64,000 nt of DNA from assembly GCF_001552135.1 (NCBI RefSeq), contig NZ_BCQP01000029.1:1-64000 (forward strand), written 5' to 3'. Source of the stretch: Actinomadura chibensis NBRC 106107 (lineage in GTDB: Bacteria; Actinomycetota; Actinomycetes; Streptosporangiales; Streptosporangiaceae). Position 1 is the first letter of the stretch. Every line of letters starts with the position of its first letter. Below the pieces are notes generated by a model. That model made no database searches. It was given only the letters and a program-made list of their open reading frames with translations, and had not been told where the DNA came from. Both the position numbers and the translations under genes were made by a program. Shown here in pieces: positions 56,996 through 64,000 of the stretch.

Positions 56996-58242
56996 GAGAG
57001 CGCGTAGCGGATGGGGAGCCGTTTGAGGCCGCCGACGAAGGTGGTGGCGATGCTCTCCGGCGCCCCGGCCAGTTCGATCGAGTCGAGGCGGGGCAGCAGT
57101 TCGTCGAAGAACGCGCGGACCTCCATGCGCGCCAGTGCCGCGCCCAGGCAGTAGTGGACGCCGAAGCCGAACGCCAGATGCTTGTTCGGGTCGCGTCCGA
57201 CGTCGAACTGGAACGGGTCGGCGAAGACGTCCTCGTCCCGGTTCCCGGACGGGTAGGAGAGCAGCACCGACTCGCCCTCCCGGATCGTGACGCCGCGCAG
57301 TTCGTAGTCCCGGGTCGCGGTGCGCATGAACTCCTTGACGGGCGTGACCCAGCGGATCATCTCGTCCACCGCGAACGGCATCAGCCCGGGGTTCGCGCGG
57401 AGGCGGGCGAGCTGGTCGGGGTGCTCGATCAGCGCGTGCAGGCCGCCCGCGATCGTCGCGCTGGTGGTGTCGTGCCCGGCCGAGGCGATGATGACGTAGT
57501 AGGACGCCGTGTCGAAGTCGTTGAGCGGCTCGCCGTCCACGCGCGCGTTGGCGATGGCGGACGCGAGGTCGTCGGTCGGGTTCGCGCGCCGCGCCTGCGT
57601 CAGCCCCTGGAAGTAGGCGAAGAAGTCCAGCAGGACCTGGATCTTCTCCTCGTTGGACGTGCCGCGCTGGAAATCGTCGTCGTCCCCGCCGAACAGCTCC
57701 TGGGTGAGTTTCAGCATGCGGTCGAAGTCGTCCTCGGGCAGGCCGAGCAGCGACAGGATCACATACAGCGGGAAATGGATGGCGACCTCCTGCGCGAAGT
57801 CGCATTCGCCGCCGAGGTCGACCATCCGGTCGACGTACCGTTTGGCCAGTTCCTTGACGCGCGGTTCGAGGGCCCGCATCGCGCGGGGACGGAACCAGTC
57901 CGCGCCGATCGCGCGGATGACGCGGTGGTCGGGGTCGTCCATGTGGACGAGCGTGCGGAGCGCGATCCCCTGCTCGGCCCGCTGCCGGTTCAGCGCGTCG
58001 AGTTCGGCGGTGGCGAGGAGCGGGCGCGGCGCGTTCAGGAAGATCTGGTGGTTGCGCTCGACCTCCATGACGTCCTCGTGCTTGGTGACCGCCCAGAAGG
58101 GCCTGTAGTCGGGGGCGGCGTCCACGAGGTGCACCGGGGACTCGCGGCGGAGTAAGGCGAGCGCGTCGTGCAGGGCCCGGTCGTCGGCGTAGGTCTTCGG
58201 GTCGGCGATCGCGAGTCCCGCCTCGGTCACGGTCAGCGTCAT
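56992..58242 (-). CDS. Cytochrome P450 (end of acyltransferase - hydratase operon)
   Basis: This 416-residue P450 has the I-helix ASAGHDTTSATIAGG, a K-helix DEMIRWVTPVKEFMRTATRD and heme-binding FGFGVHYCLGAAL with Cys365. The K-helix ExxR is present as E-M-I-R. It is similar in style to the sterol/fatty-acid CYP124/125/142 group. ATG 58242 has GAGGAGGAG upstream. It lies 37 bases after the hydratase gene, hinting at oxidation of a lipid or isoprenoid acyl chain. Confidence 0.9.
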   Translation of the reverse strand: MTLTVTEAGLAIADPKTYADDRALHDALALLRRESPVHLVDAAPDYRPFWAVTKHEDVMEVERNHQIFLNAPRPLLATAELDALNRQRAEQGIALRTLVHMDDPDHRVIRAIGADWFRPRAMRALEPRVKELAKRYVDRMVDLGGECDFAQEVAIHFPLYVILSLLGLPEDDFDRMLKLTQELFGGDDDDFQRGTSNEEKIQVLLDFFAYFQGLTQARRANPTDDLASAIANARVDGEPLNDFDTASYYVIIASAGHDTTSATIAGGLHALIEHPDQLARLRANPGLMPFAVDEMIRWVTPVKEFMRTATRDYELRGVTIREGESVLLSYPSGNRDEDVFADPFQFDVGRDPNKHLAFGFGVHYCLGAALARMEVRAFFDELLPRLDSIELAGAPESIATTFVGGLKRLPIRYALS

Positions 58243-58279
58243 GCGCCGGCTCCTCCTCGAAGTGTTCGCGAGTGGCAAC

Positions 58280-59044
58280 TTACTCAGCCGCCGTCCCGTG
58301 CCGTCCGAGGCCCGCGGCGAACCGGGCCACGCCTTCGGCGGCGTCGCGCAGGGAGCGCTCGCCGTACCGGTGTTCGACGGCGATCGCCTCGTCCTCCGGC
58401 AGGCCCTCCGTGTCGAGCAGGGACAGGCGGTCGTTCCGCAGGCACGCCTGCGGGAGCCGCGCCAGTTCGGCGGCCAGCTCCTCGGCCGCTTCCCGCGCCT
58501 TCCCGGGCGGGACGAGCCGGTTCGCGAGGCCGATGTCGAACGCCTCGCGCGCGGCGACGGGACGTCCGGTGAGGATCAGGTCCATGGCGCGGCTCGCGCC
58601 GATCAGGCGGGGCAGGCGGAACGTCCCGCCGTCGACGAGGGGGACGCCCCAGCGGCGGCAGAAGACCCCGAACGTCGCGTCCTCCTCCACGACCCGGAGG
58701 TCGCACCAGAGCGCGAGTTCCAGACCGCCCGCGACCGCATAGCCGGCGACCGCAGCGATCACCGGCTTGGACAGGCGCAGGCGGGTGCAGCCGAGCGGCG
58801 CGTCGGCGGGCGGCGGGTCGAGGCGCGGGCCGTCCGGGGCGCCGATCGACTTGAGGTCGGCGCCGGAGCAGAACGTCCCGCCCTCGCCCCAGAGGACGGC
58901 GACGCTCGCGCCGTCGTCCGCGTCGAACGCGCGGAACGCGGCGGCGAGATCACGGGCGGTCGCGCCGTCCACGGCGTTTCGGGTCTCGGGGCGCGCCATC
59001 ACGACCGTGGTGACGGGCCCGTCCCGCTCGATCCGCACCGCCAC
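58280..59044 (-). CDS. Enoyl-CoA hydratase/isomerase family protein
   Basis: This 254-residue crotonase-fold protein has the oxyanion-hole segments TFCSGADLKSIG and GYAVAGGLELALWCDL. At the two catalytic Glu positions, Gly-Gly-Leu-Glu-Leu keeps one and VPLVDGGTFRLPRL has Asp-Gly-Gly in place of the second Glu. It may therefore be a hydratase with altered chemistry or another crotonase activity. A GTG start with GAGGAGGAGG upstream. It lies between the acyltransferase and P450 genes. Confidence 0.88.
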   Translation of the reverse strand: MAVRIERDGPVTTVVMARPETRNAVDGATARDLAAAFRAFDADDGASVAVLWGEGGTFCSGADLKSIGAPDGPRLDPPPADAPLGCTRLRLSKPVIAAVAGYAVAGGLELALWCDLRVVEEDATFGVFCRRWGVPLVDGGTFRLPRLIGASRAMDLILTGRPVAAREAFDIGLANRLVPPGKAREAAEELAAELARLPQACLRNDRLSLLDTEGLPEDEAIAVEHRYGERSLRDAAEGVARFAAGLGRHGTAAE

Positions 59045-59072
59045 CGAAGCCTCCTCCTCTGAGCCCGCGAGG

Positions 59073-59741
59073 TTACTCGTCGTCGGCTCGGGGGTTGAGC
59101 GTGCCCGCCCATTCCTGGTCCGAGAGTTTGCGGATCGCTTGCATGACCTCGTCGGTGATGACGCGGCGGGCCCGGCCGGGCGGCAGGTCGCGGTAGCGGG
59201 AGAAGTCCATGGGCTCGCCGAACCGGACGGTCGGCCGCACGCTGAGCTGCGGCTTCCAGGTGCCGAGCGGGATGATCTGGTCGGTGTTGCCGAGCGCGAC
59301 GGGGACCACCTTCGCCCCGGACTTCAGGGCCAGCCAGGCGACGCCCCTGCGGCCGAGGTAGAGGCGCCCGTCCGGGGAGCGGCTGCCCTCGGGGTAGATG
59401 GCGATGCCGCCGCCCGCGTCGAGGAAGGCGGCCATCCGCTCCAGTGCGCGGACGGCGGCGCGGGTGGGCCCGCGCCTGATCGGGACGTTCCCCAGCGCGA
59501 GCATGCCCCACCTGATCAGCCGTCCGCCCACGCCGGGCAGTTCGAAGTACTCGGCCCTCGCGAGCCACCACAGCCGGCGCGGGATGACGGGCGACAGCAC
59601 GAAGCTGTCCACGAACGACAGATGGTTGCTCGCCAGGATGAACGGGCCCTCGGCCGGGATGTTCTCCCTGCCCTCGACCTTCGGACGCAGCAGCGCGCGG
59701 AGCAGGGGCCCGACCGTGTGCGACACGACACCGTAGAACAC
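59073..59741 (-). CDS. 1-acyl-sn-glycerol-3-phosphate acyltransferase-like (PlsC)
   Basis: This 222-residue membrane-associated acyltransferase has the HX4D motif (SNHLSFVDSF), the glycerol-phosphate site IYPEGSRSPDG, and VPVALGNTDQIIP. It transfers an acyl chain to lysophosphatidate or a similar acceptor. GTG start with AGGAGG upstream. First of the three-gene operon with the hydratase and P450 (28-base gap). Confidence 0.9.
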   Translation of the reverse strand: MFYGVVSHTVGPLLRALLRPKVEGRENIPAEGPFILASNHLSFVDSFVLSPVIPRRLWWLARAEYFELPGVGGRLIRWGMLALGNVPIRRGPTRAAVRALERMAAFLDAGGGIAIYPEGSRSPDGRLYLGRRGVAWLALKSGAKVVPVALGNTDQIIPLGTWKPQLSVRPTVRFGEPMDFSRYRDLPPGRARRVITDEVMQAIRKLSDQEWAGTLNPRADDE

Positions 59742-59875
59742 GCAGCCTCCTGTGACTCGGCACCGGGGACGGGGTGCACGAAGGCGAATCTAGGAAGCCC
59801 CGGGCCCGCGCGAATCCGCCATGTGACCAGCCTCATGCCCGCCGCCCGCATCCGGGCCCCTCCGCCGCTGGAAAT

Positions 59876-59893
59876 TAATCGAACGAGCGATTA
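59876..59893. promoter_or_regulatory. Inverted repeat TAATCG-N6-CGATTA (candidate TetR operator)
   Basis: TAATCG (59876-59881) and CGATTA (59888-59893) are perfect arms in an A+T-rich stretch (GAAATTAATCG, GATTATTTTTTGG), 60 bases before the start of the membrane protein gene and 77 bases from the end of the window's PlsC operon leader. A TetR gene is the next gene in that operon, so autoregulation is likely. Confidence 0.55.
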
Positions 59894-59952
59894 TTTTTTG
59901 GAGCGGGAGGAGTCAGGCAGAACCGAGACACCCTTCTTGAGAGGAGCCAGTG

Positions 59953-60951
59953 ATGCACGAGAGGCGCAAGCCGGTCATCGTGCTGGTGGTGGCGTCGCTG
60001 ATCGGGATGGTCTTCGCCGGGTCGTTCCTCGGCGCGCTGCATCGGACCCGGCCGCACGACGTCCCCGTCGCCGTGGTCGCGCCGCAGGCCGACGTCCACC
60101 GGATGGGCGCGGTCCTGGACCGGAAGGCGGAGGGCGCGTTCGACCTCACCGCCTACGGCAGCCTGGACAAGGCGCGCGGCGCGCTGCTGAACCGGGAGGT
60201 GGACGCCGTCTTCGTCCCCGGAGACGGCCGCGCCGCGGGACGGGGCGCGAGAGCGCGGCTGATCGTCGCGGGGGCGAGCGGCAGGATCGAGAACGGGGTG
60301 CTGACCGAGGTCTTCCAGGGCTTCGGGCAGGCCACCGGGATCCAGGTGGCGGTCGAGGACGCCGTGCCGCTCCCGTCCGGCGACAACAACGGCATCTCGT
60401 CGATCTTCTTCGTCGTCACCACGGTGGTGCCGGCCGTGATCCTGGCGGTGCTGCTCGCGTTCGCCGTCCCCACCGCGGGGGCCGGACGCCGGATCGCGCT
60501 GCTCGGCGCCGGTTCGGTCGTGCTCGGCGGGGCGAACGTCCTGGTCGCGGACGCGACGCTCGGCGCGCTGGCCGGGGCGCCGTGGGCGCTGTGGGGCGTG
60601 ACCTCCGTGCTGGTGTTCGCGGTCGCCGCGTTCACGGCGGGCGCGCTCCACGTCGCCGGGCCGCCCGGAGCGGGGCTGACCGCCCTGCTGCTCATCCCGG
60701 TCGGGCTGCCCGCGAGCGGCGGGCCGATGGGCCCCCGGTTCATCCCCCAGTGGTACGCCGCGTTCGGCGAATGGCTCCCGCCCTCGGCGGCCACCAGCGC
60801 GGTGCGGAACGTCGTCTACTTCGACGGGCACGCGCTCGGACGGCCGCTGCTCGTCCTCGGGCTGTGGGCCGTGGCGGGGGTCGCGCTCATCCTCGTCCCG
60901 AGGAAGACGTCCGGTGGGCCTGTCCGGCAGGCTGTTCTCATGGACCGATGA
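59953..60951 (+). CDS. Membrane protein, ABC-2/YhgE-like (efflux or phage-infection-protein type)
   Basis: This 332-residue protein has an N-terminal helix (VIVLVVASLIGMVFAG), an extracellular domain of about 120 residues and five or six C-terminal helices (VTTVVPAVILAVLLAFA onward). The layout is that of small YhgE/Pip or DUF3533-type ABC-2 permeases. The neighbouring TetR gene overlaps its end, a common arrangement for drug-efflux proteins. ATG 59953 has GAGGAG six bases upstream; the GTG just before is less well placed. Confidence 0.75.
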   Translation: MHERRKPVIVLVVASLIGMVFAGSFLGALHRTRPHDVPVAVVAPQADVHRMGAVLDRKAEGAFDLTAYGSLDKARGALLNREVDAVFVPGDGRAAGRGARARLIVAGASGRIENGVLTEVFQGFGQATGIQVAVEDAVPLPSGDNNGISSIFFVVTTVVPAVILAVLLAFAVPTAGAGRRIALLGAGSVVLGGANVLVADATLGALAGAPWALWGVTSVLVFAVAAFTAGALHVAGPPGAGLTALLLIPVGLPASGGPMGPRFIPQWYAAFGEWLPPSAATSAVRNVVYFDGHALGRPLLVLGLWAVAGVALILVPRKTSGGPVRQAVLMDR

Positions 60952-60968
60952 GAAAGCAGGACGTGGCG

Positions 60969-61637
60969 ATGAAGTCGGGAGGCCGGATGCGTCGACGTCC
61001 GGGACGTCCCCCGAAGACGCAGGCGGGGGACACCAAGGCGGCGCTCGTCGAGGCCGCGCTGCGGCTCTTCGCGCAGAAGGGCTACACGGGGACGTCGATC
61101 CGGGCGATCGCCCGCGAGGTCGGGTTGAGCGAGAGCGTGCTCTACGCCCATTACGCGAGCAAGCAGGACATCTTCGAGGCCGCCGTCGCGAAGCTCGGGC
61201 CGCAGGGACTGGTCGCCGGGCGGGAGAGCCTCGACCCGGAGCTCGCCGACCGCGACCCGGCGGGCTACCTCCGCGCGCTGGTCGAGCACGTCCTCGACGC
61301 CTGGGACTCGCCGAGCGGGCGGCTGTTCATCAGCCTGATGGTCCGGGACGGCCTGGTGCACAGCGCGGCCATGGGCGCCACGATCGCCGCGTCCATGGAG
61401 GAGACGGGTTCGCTGTTCGAGCGGTGGATCGAGACGGGGCGCATAGCGTCCGATCTCGGTCGTCCGGCCGACCTGGCCTGGGCTCTGTTCGGGCCGATCG
61501 GCCAAGCGCGGCTACTGTGGTTGCACGCCGATGCCGCGCCTGAAGAACGGCGGGAGGCCCGGGAGCGGGCGCTGCGACACACCGAACTGTTCATCAGGGC
61601 GGTCTTCCGCGACCAGCGGAAGTCCCCGGACGCCTGA
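60969..61637 (+). CDS. TetR-family transcriptional regulator
   Basis: This protein of about 222 residues has the TetR helix-turn-helix at about 25-70 (AALVEAALRLFAQKGYTGTSIRAIAREVGLSES, split here in description) followed by a helical ligand domain. The start could be 60948 (overlapping the upstream stop as ATGA), 60969 or 60987; all keep the DNA-binding domain. Basic residues RRRPGRPPK precede the domain. It likely represses the upstream membrane protein and itself via the inverted repeat at 59876. Confidence 0.88.
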   Translation: MKSGGRMRRRPGRPPKTQAGDTKAALVEAALRLFAQKGYTGTSIRAIAREVGLSESVLYAHYASKQDIFEAAVAKLGPQGLVAGRESLDPELADRDPAGYLRALVEHVLDAWDSPSGRLFISLMVRDGLVHSAAMGATIAASMEETGSLFERWIETGRIASDLGRPADLAWALFGPIGQARLLWLHADAAPEERREARERALRHTELFIRAVFRDQRKSPDA

Positions 61638-61729
61638 GCCTGGAGGACGCGACGATGGCGGGCCTGGACCGCGACTCCTCCCGGGCGCCGGCGGAAACGG
61701 TGGACGCTTTCCATCCTCGGGAGGTGCGT

Positions 61730-62386
61730 ATGGCCGATGCCTCCGCGGACGGTCCGGAGGAGGGGCGTCCAGCGTCCGGGACGATCCGGATCCTGCTGGC
61801 CGAGGACGTCGCCCTCCTGCGCGGCGCCCTCGCCGGGCTGCTCGACCTCGAACCCGACCTGGAGGTCGTGGCGGAGCTCGGCAGCGGCGACGCGATCGTC
61901 CGGGCGGCGCTGCGGCACCGGCCGGACGTCGCCGTGCTCGACGTCGACCTCCCCGGCGTGGACGGCGTCACCGCCGCCGCCGAGCTGCACGAGCGGCTGC
62001 CGGAGTGCCGGGTGCTGATCCTCACGGGCCTCGGCCGCCCGGGCGACCTGCGGCGGGCGCTGGACGCGCACGCGCACGGGTTCGTCCTGAAGGACGTGCC
62101 GCCCGCCGAGCTGGCCGCCGCGATCCGCCGGGTCGCGGCGGGCGAGCAGGTGGTCGACCCGCAGCTCGCGCTGGTCGCGCTGCGCCAGCCGGAGAGCCCG
62201 CTCACCCCCCGCGAGGCGCAGGTGCTGCGGCTCGCGGCGGAGGGCGCGGACGTGGACGACATCGCACTCGTCCTCGGGCTGACGGTGGGAACCGTCCGCA
62301 ACTACCTGGCGAGCTGCATCAGCAAGCTGAACGCCCGCAACCGGATCGACGCCGTCCGCATCGCGGGCGAATTCGGCTGGGTCTGA
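61730..62386 (+). CDS. NarL/FixJ-type response regulator
   Basis: The 218-residue protein has a receiver domain (RILLAEDVALLRGAL) with phospho-acceptor Asp71 (VAVLDVDLPG) and a conserved lysine in GFVLKDVPP. A C-terminal LuxR-type helix-turn-helix follows (TPREAQVLRLAAEGADVDDI, then LTVGTVRNYLASCISKLNA). Style and length recall DesR, which pairs with DesK, but no kinase gene is adjacent. GGGAGG before ATG 61730 sets the start; the open frame 25 codons longer is unlikely. Confidence 0.9.
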   Translation: MADASADGPEEGRPASGTIRILLAEDVALLRGALAGLLDLEPDLEVVAELGSGDAIVRAALRHRPDVAVLDVDLPGVDGVTAAAELHERLPECRVLILTGLGRPGDLRRALDAHAHGFVLKDVPPAELAAAIRRVAAGEQVVDPQLALVALRQPESPLTPREAQVLRLAAEGADVDDIALVLGLTVGTVRNYLASCISKLNARNRIDAVRIAGEFGWV

Positions 62387-62467
62387 CCAACCCCCTGCCC
62401 CCAACCCCGGCCAGAACGCGGAGCCGGTGTGAGGAAGATCTTTGTTTGGACGGGGTGTGAGGAATGC

Positions 62468-64000
62468 ATGGGTCGATCCGCGGGCGATTCATATGTGGAT
62501 CGGTGTGCACCGCACTGGGCAGGGAGAACGCGGGATGACACGCTCCGGGGCATGGTGGGTGACGGCTGTGCTGCGGGGAGCGGGCTTTGTGGGCGGGCCC
62601 ACGAGGTCGCCGCGATAGAGCGGGTTCTCGACCGGGCGCGGTCCGGGGCCGGTGGCGGGGTCCTGATCCTGCGCGGGGAGGCGGGGATCGGCAAGACCGC
62701 GCTGCTCGACCATGCGGAGGCGCGGGCGGCGGGGATGCGCGTGCTGCGGGGCGGCGGGGTCGAGGCGGAGGCCGAGGTCCCGTTCGCGGCCCTGCACCTG
62801 TTGCTCGGCGGGCTCCCCGAGGGGGTGGACGAGCTGCCCGCCGCGCAGGCGGCGGCGCTGCGGGCCGCGCTGGGGCTCGCTCGGCCGCGCCCCGAGGACC
62901 GGCTGCTCGTCGGGCTCGCGGTGCTGTCGCTCCTCGCCCGGCCGGACCAGACGCCCCTCCTCTGCCTGATCGACGACGCGCAATGGCTCGACCGCGAGTC
63001 GGCGGACGCGCTGCTGTTCGCCGCGCGGCGGACGGCGTCGCGCCCGGTCGTGTTCCTCATCGCGACGCGGGACGACCGGTCCCGCACCGGCCTTCCGGAA
63101 CTGCGCCTGAACGGCCTCGACGACGCCGACGCGCGCCTGCTGCTGCACGACCTCGGCGCCGACGGCGAGCGCGGCGACGAGCTCGTCCGGCAGGCGCGCG
63201 GCAACCCGCTCGCGCTCGCCGCGTTCGCCGCGGCCGGGTCGGGGCTGCTCGCGCGCGTCCCGGCGGAGTTCGGGCGCGCCGTCCGCGACCTGGCCGAGCC
63301 GGTGCGGCTGCTGCTCGCCGCCGTCGCCGCCGACGAGACGGGCGAGCCGGGCGTGGTGGTCCGCGCGGCGCGGGGCCTCGGCGTGCCGCTGGACGCGCTG
63401 GAGGCGGCGGAGGAGTCGGGGCTCGTGTCCGTCACCCGGACCTCGATCGGCTTCCGGCATCCGCTGGCCCGCGCCGCCGCGTACCAGGGCGTCCCGGTCA
63501 CCCGCCGGATCGCGGTGCACCGGGCGCTCGCCGCCGTGCACGCCCGGGCGGGCGACGCGGACCTGCGCGTCCGGCACCTGGCCGCCGCCGCGCTCGGCAC
63601 GGACGAGGCCGTCGCCGCCGAGCTGGAGTCGGCGGCGGACGGCATCGGGCACGACGGCGCCGGGCACCGGGCGGGCCCGGCCGTCGCGGCGTTCGCCTAC
63701 GAGCGGGCCGCGCGGCTCGCCGGGGAACCGGTGGTGCGGGCCCGCCGCCTCGCCGCGGCGGCGGAGGCCGAACTCGCCGCCGGGAACCCCGAGCGGGCCC
63801 GGACGCTCGCCGCCGAGGCCGCCCGGAGCGGCGACGCCGCGACCAGGGCGCGGGTGGAGCTGGTGCGGGCGGGCGTCGAGGCGGAGCACGGCGCCCCGGA
63901 GGCGGCCGCGCGGCTGCTGATGGAGAAGGCCCGCGAGCACGACGAGCCGGGGATCAGGGCCCGGCTCCTGGAAGGGGCGCTCCTGCACGCGTGGTCGTGC
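62468..64000 (+). CDS. LuxR-family AAA regulator, N-terminal 511 residues (cut by window edge)
   Basis: The frame is open from 62468 to the right edge. It holds an ATPase domain: CGRAHEVAAIERVLDRA, Walker A LRGEAGIGKTALLDH near residue 75, and Walker B LLCLIDDAQWLD. Helical repeats follow, as in large (about 900-residue) MalT/LuxR-type regulators whose DNA-binding domain would lie beyond the window. GAGGA precedes ATG 62468; a later ATG at 62552 is possible. These regulators often sit in natural-product clusters, but no cluster is visible here. Confidence 0.82.
   Translation, partial: MGRSAGDSYVDRCAPHWAGRTRDDTLRGMVGDGCAAGSGLCGRAHEVAAIERVLDRARSGAGGGVLILRGEAGIGKTALLDHAEARAAGMRVLRGGGVEAEAEVPFAALHLLLGGLPEGVDELPAAQAAALRAALGLARPRPEDRLLVGLAVLSLLARPDQTPLLCLIDDAQWLDRESADALLFAARRTASRPVVFLIATRDDRSRTGLPELRLNGLDDADARLLLHDLGADGERGDELVRQARGNPLALAAFAAAGSGLLARVPAEFGRAVRDLAEPVRLLLAAVAADETGEPGVVVRAARGLGVPLDALEAAEESGLVSVTRTSIGFRHPLARAAAYQGVPVTRRIAVHRALAAVHARAGDADLRVRHLAAAALGTDEAVAAELESAADGIGHDGAGHRAGPAVAAFAYERAARLAGEPVVRARRLAAAAEAELAAGNPERARTLAAEAARSGDAATRARVELVRAGVEAEHGAPEAAARLLMEKAREHDEPGIRARLLEGALLHAWSC

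Noticed and set aside
55028..57805. A 925-codon minus-strand frame joining the nitronate monooxygenase to upstream sequence
   Set aside because: The upstream part is antisense to the 2-hydroxyacid dehydrogenase and P450 region. The enzyme itself begins at 56056 with normal length.

Overview
The window is high-GC, high-coding-density DNA typical of an actinomycete. DUF397/DUF5753 modules, DUF4360 and DUF3140 proteins, orphan regulators, many secreted hydrolases and two cytochromes P450 suggest a filamentous Streptosporangiales-type organism such as Actinomadura. That placement is inferred from gene content only. No rRNA, tRNA, CRISPR array, integrase or intact insertion sequence was seen.

1-12.4 kb is a secretion and small-molecule region. 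A partial LysR gene is followed by a minus-strand series: cyclodipeptide synthase (CDPS) - NCS1 permease - rhodanese - secreted thioredoxin - subtilisin. A thioredoxin reductase is transcribed divergently from the CDPS. The CDPS has every catalytic residue of the AlbC family at the AlbC spacing, so this is a strong cyclodipeptide locus with an unusual sulfur/redox escort and no recognisable oxidase. A LysR gene and two large secreted proteases follow: a 1230-residue M4 + M28 + P-domain fusion and an S1-type enzyme. Behind the second lie three consecutive perfect inverted repeats.

12.6-22.2 kb holds a GMC oxidoreductase, a tyrosine-phosphatase-like protein, a CGNR zinc-finger regulator, a ClpC-like unfoldase, small secreted proteins, a DnaJ-related DUF1992 protein, and a DUF5753 regulator followed by three tandem DUF397 genes, with a fourth DUF397 gene nearby.

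22.3-37.9 kb is a catabolic island: two FCD-type GntR regulators, a branched-chain-type ABC importer (two ATPases, two permeases and a distant binding lipoprotein), an acyl-CoA ligase, a hotdog thioesterase, and one seven-gene operon (TPP enzyme, HD protein, zinc alcohol dehydrogenase, binding protein, class II aldolase, amidohydrolase, P450). The substrate is unknown; the set looks like import, CoA activation and oxidative/C-C-cleaving degradation of an organic acid. A shared A+T-rich motif lies at two of its promoters. Between the two permease genes is a four-copy, 54-bp repeat that forms an open frame overlapping both neighbours by ATGA.

37.9-50.9 kb is mixed housekeeping and signalling: potassium channel, glutamate dehydrogenase, two tandem DUF4360 secreted proteins, DUF488, peptide deformylase, an anti-sigma-type ATPase, an orphan sensor kinase, arylamine N-acetyltransferase, MgtC-like and DUF3140 proteins. 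51-64 kb holds an Orn/Lys/Arg-type decarboxylase, purC, a chitinase, a nitronate monooxygenase, a 2-hydroxyacid dehydrogenase, an acyltransferase - enoyl-CoA hydratase - P450 operon, a membrane protein with a TetR regulator, a response regulator, and a LuxR-type AAA regulator cut by the right edge.
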